Shown here: in pieces, positions 6,450 to 10,811 of the stretch
Numbering within the stretch: the stretch's first letter is position 1
How the letters are laid out: every line of letters starts with the position of its first letter
Assembly (NCBI GenBank): GCA_031255985.1
Contig: JAIRRL010000107.1
Span: 1 to 10,811, forward strand
Source of the DNA: Gracilibacteraceae bacterium
GTDB taxonomy: Bacteria; Bacillota; Desulfitobacteriia; Desulfitobacteriales; Syntrophobotulaceae
Length of the DNA: 10,811 bases
Direction: 5' to 3'
Notes under the pieces: model-generated
The model's database searches: none
Told to the model about the DNA's origin: nothing
Seen by the model: the letters and a program-made list of their open reading frames with translations, nothing else
Made by a program: the position numbers and the translations under genes

Positions 6450-7424
6450 TTATCGTTTCCAGCAGCGGCAGCAGACGCCCTCAGCCAGCCGGCGCAATTC
6501 CGGCGCCTGTTCGCGGCAGCGCCCTTCCGCCTCGCCGCAGCGCGGCGCAAAACGGCAGCCGCTGATTTCATCGCCCGGATGAGGCACTGTTCCCTCGATA
6601 CTGTTGAGTCTTTTCCCGCTCATCCCGATTTGAGGGACACATTCCAGCAGACTTTTTGTGTAAGGATGGGCCGGCGACTGATAAAGTCGCTCCGCGCCGG
6701 TTATTTCCACAATTTGGCTGGAATACATCACTGCTACCACATCGCATAATTGAGCGATCACTCCCAAATTATGGCTGATAAAAATTACCGCCGTGCCGTT
6801 CTCGCGCGCCATCTGCTCGATCAAGCGCAAAATCTGCGCCTGAATAGTCACATCCAGCGCGGTGGTCGGCTCGTCGGCGATCAGCAGTTTCGGGCTCAGC
6901 GCCATCGCCATGGCGATCATCACCCGCTGCCGCATCCCGCCGGAAAGCTGGTGAGGATAACTTCGCGCTATTTCCGCCGCTCTGGGAATACCCACGCGCT
7001 CCAGCAGTTTTATCGACCGTTTCCGGTTGGCCTTCCGGTCGCGGTCGCCGTGATTGACAAAAACCTCGTCCAGTTGAGCGCCGATCGAATAGACCGGATT
7101 CAGGGAAGTCATCGGCTCCTGAAAAATCATCGAAATCTCCCGCCCGCGGACGCCGCTCATCTCCCGGCGCGATAAAGCCGGCAGATTCCGGCCGGCAAAC
7201 AATATCTCCCCCGAATCGATAAATCCGGAACCGGGCGGAAGGAGACCCATAACGGCAAAAGACAGCACGCTTTTACCGCTGCCCGATTCGCCGACCAAAC
7301 CGATGATCTCCCCCGCCGCCAAAGTGAGATTCACATCGCGGACGACGCTTACCCGGCCGCTTTCCGTTCGGAAAGAGACGGATAAATCCTTGATTTCCAG
7401 CAGAGGGGCCGCGTTATTTTTCAC
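6450..7424 (-). CDS. dppD: Peptide ABC transporter ATP-binding protein, DppD/OppD type
   Basis: A 324-residue ATPase from the GTG at 7424, which has AGGA 8 bases upstream. A TTG at 7442 in frame would overlap the preceding peptidase stop and looks weaker. Positions from the GTG are: Walker A GESGSGKS (45-52), Q-loop Gln102 (MIFQEP), signature LSGGM (160-164), Walker B LLIADEP (181-187) and H-loop His218. The C-terminal domain has GCRFAPRC and a third Cys (290, 296, 303), then a CCRC cluster close to the end, the iron-sulfur-type pattern of Dpp/Opp ATPases with one or two extra Cys. DppD and DppF form the nucleotide-binding pair of the importer on the inner face of the membrane. Substrate specificity is set by the binding protein, not by this subunit. 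Confidence 0.92.
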   Translation of the reverse strand: MKNNAAPLLEIKDLSVSFRTESGRVSVVRDVNLTLAAGEIIGLVGESGSGKSVLSFAVMGLLPPGSGFIDSGEILFAGRNLPALSRREMSGVRGREISMIFQEPMTSLNPVYSIGAQLDEVFVNHGDRDRKANRKRSIKLLERVGIPRAAEIARSYPHQLSGGMRQRVMIAMAMALSPKLLIADEPTTALDVTIQAQILRLIEQMARENGTAVIFISHNLGVIAQLCDVVAVMYSSQIVEITGAERLYQSPAHPYTKSLLECVPQIGMSGKRLNSIEGTVPHPGDEISGCRFAPRCGEAEGRCREQAPELRRLAEGVCCRCWKR

Positions 7425-7434
7425 TTTCCCAATC

Positions 7435-8619
7435 CTAAACAAATTTGCGCAAAGAATTGACGCTATGCATGTTTTCGTATAAATAGCGGATCAAATCAGC
7501 TTTACGCGACTCAGGCGTCCGCAGGCGCAAAGCGCGCACGGCTTCGTTTCCGCGCCAATAGGCGGGTAAAAACGGGCGGCGCAACGGATAAGACATCAGG
7601 CGCAGGCGAGCCTGCGCCCAGTCCGCGTCCGCAAAGGCGGCGCGGCTCAGATAGGCCGCGACCTCGCCCCGGTCGCGCCCTTCCTCCCCCAGCAAATATG
7701 AAGCGGTAAGACAGGCTTTCGCGCGAATATCCTCATACAGCGTGTTGACGCGATCCGCGCCTGTGTCGTTCCATCCGATAAAGTCCGGGCTATTATCAGC
7801 CAAACCCTCAAACACAGGACTGCTGGCCGTGCAAACTACGACAAAAGCGGCGTCCAGCGGGATTTGCTCCGCAAGGAGCAAGGCGCGGCGCGTTTCCATA
7901 TGAGCCAGGTGGCCGGGATAAGTCTCGTGACAGATCAGTCGTTTCAGCCCCGGCCGCGTATAGCTGATATCACCGTTCAAACAGACGCGCCTGCGGTCAA
8001 AATCACAATAGCCCTGGTAGGCGACGCCGCGGACAATCACTATTTCCGGCGCGCCTTCCCGCAAGGCGGTCAGGCCGAGAGCGAGGGCGCGCTCTTTGGC
8101 CTCGGTCAGCAGCGCGGCGACGGCGGCCGCCAGCTCCGGGGCCGGAATCAGATGGTCTTCCCGCCAGGCGCGGATTTGCGCCGGCAAATCGCCGCGATAA
8201 CCGCTTTCCGTGAGCAAAGCAGTCAAATCCCGGTGGTCGGCCTCTATTTCCGGCGCGGTGACCGGGGTGGGATCGACGCGCAGCAAATCCGCCACCTTTT
8301 GGGTATAAGGCGCGTCGTCCGCTTGAAATATCCAGCGTCCAAGCGCCAGCAGCGACAGTATCTGCTCTCGCATGTAAGCGACGCGCCTTTCATCACGGCA
8401 AGCGGTATAGCCGTCGTAAATCTCCCGCAAGCGGGCGGCGGTTTCCGGCCAGGAACCGAACCGCTCCGGCGGGACGGGGACGAGAGGCGGCGGCGCAAAC
8501 ACCTCGTCGGCCACCATGTCGCCGCTGGGGCGCAGACCCGCGCCGTACAGCTCGTTCATTGACATAACGGCCGCGGCGTATATTTTGGCTAAAGCGAAGT
8601 CTTTTTTCTCATAACGCAT
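7435..8619 (-). CDS. DUF885-like putative zinc metallopeptidase inside the transporter operon
   Basis: A 394-residue protein from the ATG at 8619; a TTG two codons upstream is possible but weaker. The key motif is CHETYPGHLAH, in which His231, Glu232 and His237 form an HExxxGH site like that of DUF885-family proteins (HEx-x-PGHH). A later FEGLAD (about 270-275) provides a Glu in the place where those proteins have an EGW-type segment, a candidate third zinc ligand. It is shorter than the 550-600 residues common for DUF885, and the assignment rests on this motif region. No signal peptide or membrane helix is seen, so it is probably cytoplasmic. It lies between dppC and dppD, 56 bases after dppC and 10 bases before the dppD GTG, so it is probably made with the transporter. 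A role in cleaving imported peptides is inferred. Confidence 0.75.
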   Translation of the reverse strand: MRYEKKDFALAKIYAAAVMSMNELYGAGLRPSGDMVADEVFAPPPLVPVPPERFGSWPETAARLREIYDGYTACRDERRVAYMREQILSLLALGRWIFQADDAPYTQKVADLLRVDPTPVTAPEIEADHRDLTALLTESGYRGDLPAQIRAWREDHLIPAPELAAAVAALLTEAKERALALGLTALREGAPEIVIVRGVAYQGYCDFDRRRVCLNGDISYTRPGLKRLICHETYPGHLAHMETRRALLLAEQIPLDAAFVVVCTASSPVFEGLADNSPDFIGWNDTGADRVNTLYEDIRAKACLTASYLLGEEGRDRGEVAAYLSRAAFADADWAQARLRLMSYPLRRPFLPAYWRGNEAVRALRLRTPESRKADLIRYLYENMHSVNSLRKFV

Positions 8620-8646
8620 GATCAAAGCCTCTTTATCATCGCATCC

Positions 8647-8666
8647 GGCTCAGGCGCCTCTAAGCC
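8647..8666 (-). other. Intercistronic stem-loop between dppC and the peptidase
   Basis: On the minus strand the 20 bases can fold into a 7-base-pair stem (GGCTTAG with CTGAGCC, one G-U pair) and a 6-base loop. It begins 9 bases after the dppC stop and ends well before the peptidase start. No T-run follows, so it is not a typical terminator. It may stabilise the upstream dppBC message or modulate read-through. Confidence 0.45.
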
Positions 8667-8675
8667 CCCGCCCCT

Positions 8676-9515
8676 CTACAGGCGGCGGCTCAATTTCGGA
8701 TCGGCGACGTCGCGGATGCCGTTGCCTAACAGATTGAAACCCAGCACCGTCAGCATGATGCAGCAACCGGGAAAGATGGAAATATGGGGAGCGCTGTGCA
8801 GATGATCCAAGCCTACGGCCAGCGTGCTGCCCCAACTGGCCGCCGGGGGCTGAATCCCCAAACCCAAAAAACTGAGGGTAGACTCGCTTATTATGGCGGT
8901 GCCCAGACCCAGCGTCGCCATGACGATAACAGGAGCCATGACGTTCGGCAAAATGTAGAGGAAAATAACGCGAAAATCACCGGCCCCGGTGGTTCGCGCC
9001 GCCAATACGTATTCTTCCTCTTTTGCCGCCAGTACGCCGGCCCGCACGGTACGGGCGTAATTCGTCCAGTAGATCATGCCGAGAGCAAGCATGACGTTCT
9101 TGGGACTTGGCCCCAGAACCGCCACAAAAGCTATTGCGAGTAAAATAATGGGAAAAGAGAGGAATATGTCTACCAGAATCATGACCGCCCTGTCGAGCCA
9201 ACCGCCGAAATAACCGGAAATCAAACCGAGAAACACCCCCAGGGCCATGGAAACCCCGACCGCGATAATACCCACCTGGAGCGAGATAACCGCGCCGTAT
9301 ATGACGCGGCTGAACAGATCACGGCCGTATTGATCGGTACCCATCGGATGCGCGGCGCTCGGAGCGGCAAAACGGTCGTCCATGTGCATTTCGTAGGGAT
9401 CGCACGGAGCAAGCAACGGGGCGAAAACAGCGGTCAAAACCACGATAGCGATCAGGAAGCCGCCGATCAGGGCCGATTTGTTGCGCAGCAATTTTTTCCA
9501 GAATCCAGCCGTCAT
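8676..9515 (-). CDS. dppC: Peptide ABC transporter permease, DppC/OppC type
   Basis: A 279-residue inner-membrane protein of normal length. An N-terminal cytoplasmic segment rich in Lys and Arg (FWKKLLRNKSA) precedes a first membrane helix at about 15-37. The family hallmark HPMGTDQYGRDLFSRVIYG (56-74) follows, then helices near 78-101, 110-135, 140-152, 190-215 and 245-265. The EAA coupling loop reads EYVLAARTTGAGDFRVIFLYILPN (168-191), which contacts the ATPases. With DppB it forms the translocation pore. The ATG at 9515 has GGGAG upstream, with only 16 bases after the dppB stop, so the two are cotranslated. The C-terminus GNGIRDVADPKLSRRL is typical of DppC. Confidence 0.94.
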   Translation of the reverse strand: MTAGFWKKLLRNKSALIGGFLIAIVVLTAVFAPLLAPCDPYEMHMDDRFAAPSAAHPMGTDQYGRDLFSRVIYGAVISLQVGIIAVGVSMALGVFLGLISGYFGGWLDRAVMILVDIFLSFPIILLAIAFVAVLGPSPKNVMLALGMIYWTNYARTVRAGVLAAKEEEYVLAARTTGAGDFRVIFLYILPNVMAPVIVMATLGLGTAIISESTLSFLGLGIQPPAASWGSTLAVGLDHLHSAPHISIFPGCCIMLTVLGFNLLGNGIRDVADPKLSRRL

Positions 9516-9531
9516 ACTTGCGCGACTCCCT

Positions 9532-10512
9532 TCAAACTCGTATCTTGGGATTTATGACCGCATAAAGCATATCCACCGCCATATTTATCAGAGCGAAAGC
9601 CAGCGCGATCAAAATGACGCCGCCCTGCACAAGGGGAAAATCACGCTGCGAAATCGCGGTGACTATGACCCTCCCGATACCCGGCCAGGCGAAAACCGTC
9701 TCTGTCACAATCGCGTTGCCCAGCAGCGCCCCGAATTGCAGGCCGACGGTGGTAACCACAGGCAGCAAAGCGTTGCGGAAAGCGTGTTTCATCACCACGA
9801 TGCTTTCCGGCGTCCCCTTGGCCCTGGCTGTACGGATATAGTCGCTGTCCAGCACTTCCAGCATGGATGAGCGAATCATGCGGGAGATGAGCGCCGCGCC
9901 CATTACGCCCAAAGAAAAAGCCGGCATGGCGATATGCCTGAGACTGGTGAGCAGCGTCTGGGGCGAACCGGTGGTTACGAGCAGCCAAAAACCCTGCCAA
10001 AGCGGGTCGCCGCGACCAAAGGACGGCAGCCAGCCGAGGTGGACGGAAAAATACATGATGAGCAAAACGCCTATCCAGAACACCGGCATGGACGCGCCCA
10101 ACTGAGCAAAAGCCATGCCGGCGTAATCAATCCAGGTGTTGCGTTTTAGCGCCGCCGCCACGCCCAGCGGCGCGGCGATCAGTACAGATATGAGTATGGC
10201 GCAGACAGATAATTCCAAAGTCGCGGGAAAACTCCTCATCAGAATGTCCAACACCGCGTCTTTTTGAAAAATCGATTCGCCGAAATCCAGGGTCAGCGCT
10301 CCCCGCATATAAGACAAAAACTGTGACCATACGCTCCCGTTTAGCCCCAGCGCTTCGCGCATCCGGGCCAGATCTTCCGGAGTCGCGTCCGTGCCGAGCA
10401 GCACTTGGGCCGGATCGCCCGGAATCAGGCGCATGATGAAAAACACCAGCGCCGTGATTCCGAACACGACGGGAATTATCTGCAGCAAACGCCGGAAAAA
10501 ATAACGTTTCAT
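9532..10512 (-). CDS. dppB: Peptide ABC transporter permease, DppB/OppB type
   Basis: A 326-residue inner-membrane protein of normal length. The first helix (about 8-30, RRLLQIIPVVFGITALVFF) and the following LIPGDPAQVLLG are characteristic of DppB. The periplasmic segment with ATPEDLARMREALGL follows, and further helices are visible near 101-122, 134-157, 193-213, 250-275 and 295-318. The EAA coupling loop is DSDYIRTARAKGTPESIVVMKHAFRNALLP (222-251). ETVFAWPGIGR (271-281) is a conserved late loop. It starts with ATG immediately after GTGAGGAA, a closely spaced Shine-Dalgarno site, 28 bases after the binding-protein stop. It pairs with DppC to form the channel. Confidence 0.94.
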   Translation of the reverse strand: MKRYFFRRLLQIIPVVFGITALVFFIMRLIPGDPAQVLLGTDATPEDLARMREALGLNGSVWSQFLSYMRGALTLDFGESIFQKDAVLDILMRSFPATLELSVCAILISVLIAAPLGVAAALKRNTWIDYAGMAFAQLGASMPVFWIGVLLIMYFSVHLGWLPSFGRGDPLWQGFWLLVTTGSPQTLLTSLRHIAMPAFSLGVMGAALISRMIRSSMLEVLDSDYIRTARAKGTPESIVVMKHAFRNALLPVVTTVGLQFGALLGNAIVTETVFAWPGIGRVIVTAISQRDFPLVQGGVILIALAFALINMAVDMLYAVINPKIRV

Positions 10513-10520
10513 TTCCTCAC

Positions 10521-10540
10521 ATAGCCGGGCGCCGGGCTAT
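10521..10540 (-). other. Intercistronic stem-loop between the binding protein and dppB
   Basis: On the minus strand the 20 bases between the binding-protein TGA and the dppB Shine-Dalgarno form a stem of ATAGCC with GGCTAT, with a GGCGCC-containing centre. It fills the gap except for the ribosome site. In many ABC operons a hairpin here stabilises the binding-protein message so that more of it is made than permease; that role is inferred. There is no T-run. Confidence 0.55.
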
Positions 10541-10811
10541 TCATTCGACAATGGAGACGTCGCGGAACCCGCGGACGGAACCCCTGGCCTGAGGAATAAA
10601 GCCCTGAATTTTTTTGCCGTACATGGCGACGTACCCTTGATAGACCAGGACGTTGTGCATGACTTCCGCGTTGTTGATGGCGGCGGCGCGGACGTAAAGA
10701 TCACGCCGCTCGTTCTCGTCGGCCACTTTGCGCGCCTCTTCCACCAGCGCGTCGAACTCCTTGCTGCTGAACCCGCCCCAATTGGAAGCGGCGGTGGAAC
10801 GCAGATAGTTA
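10541..10811 (-). CDS. Family 5 extracellular substrate-binding protein (peptide type), C-terminal end only
   Basis: The minus-strand frame is open from the window edge to a TGA at 10543-10541, giving 89 residues; the real start lies outside. The segment NWGGFSSKEFDALVEEA is the familiar late motif of peptide/nickel-type binding proteins ('N.gGysnpefDaLleeA'). It is followed by ERRDLYVRAAAINNAEVMHNVLVYQGYVAMYGKKIQGF, matching the common 'R..ly..a..i....p.i.ly' and 'v.Gf' pattern, and a final GFRDVSIV. These proteins capture the substrate outside the membrane and deliver it to DppBC. Signal peptide and binding pocket are not visible, so specificity cannot be judged. It is directly upstream of dppB in transcription. 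Confidence 0.85.
   Translation of the reverse strand, partial: NYLRSTAASNWGGFSSKEFDALVEEARKVADENERRDLYVRAAAINNAEVMHNVLVYQGYVAMYGKKIQGFIPQARGSVRGFRDVSIVE

Noticed and set aside
6434..6571. N-terminal extension of dppF to an ATG at 6571
   Set aside because: It would overlap dppD by about 120 bases and encode an Ala/Arg-rich stretch absent from the family; the GTG at 6433 has a strong ribosome site.

Overview
The window comes from a GC-rich bacterium with tightly packed genes: several 4-base start/stop overlaps, frequent GTG starts and short intergenic gaps. The taxon cannot be fixed from the sequence alone. The unusual trpC and trpF variants, together with a peptide-uptake and hydrolysis locus, would suit an anaerobic, peptide-using bacterium (for example of Firmicutes or Synergistota type), but this is only a weak inference.

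Region 1, bases 1-2151, plus strand. This is the downstream part of a tryptophan operon: the last 30 codons of trpD, then trpC directly abutting it, then trpF overlapping trpC by 4 bases. A class II (FucA-like) aldolase follows after 22 bases with a good Shine-Dalgarno site. trpB and trpA do not follow. The three trp products act successively: TrpD makes phosphoribosylanthranilate, TrpF isomerises it to CdRP, and TrpC closes the indole ring.

Region 2, bases 2186-10811, minus strand, convergent with region 1. It reads as one long operon that enters from the right edge. The order in transcription is: the C-terminal end of a family 5 (peptide/nickel type) substrate-binding protein, permeases dppB and dppC, a cytoplasmic DUF885-like zinc metallopeptidase, ATPases dppD and dppF, two tandem paralogous amidohydrolases (Xaa-Pro dipeptidase/imidazolonepropionase-like), and a TPR protein. 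Its promoter lies outside the window.

The simplest reading of region 2 is an import-and-digest cassette. The ABC transporter brings in a peptide or peptide-like compound, and the cytoplasmic metallopeptidase and two binuclear-metal amidohydrolases cleave it. The substrate is unknown. Points that stand out are the peptidase gene placed inside the transporter genes, the duplicated amidohydrolase, a purine-rich repeat-bearing leader before the first amidohydrolase, and short inverted repeats at three gene junctions. The longest non-coding stretch is only 164 bases (5331-5494). No RNA genes, mobile elements or CRISPR arrays were seen.
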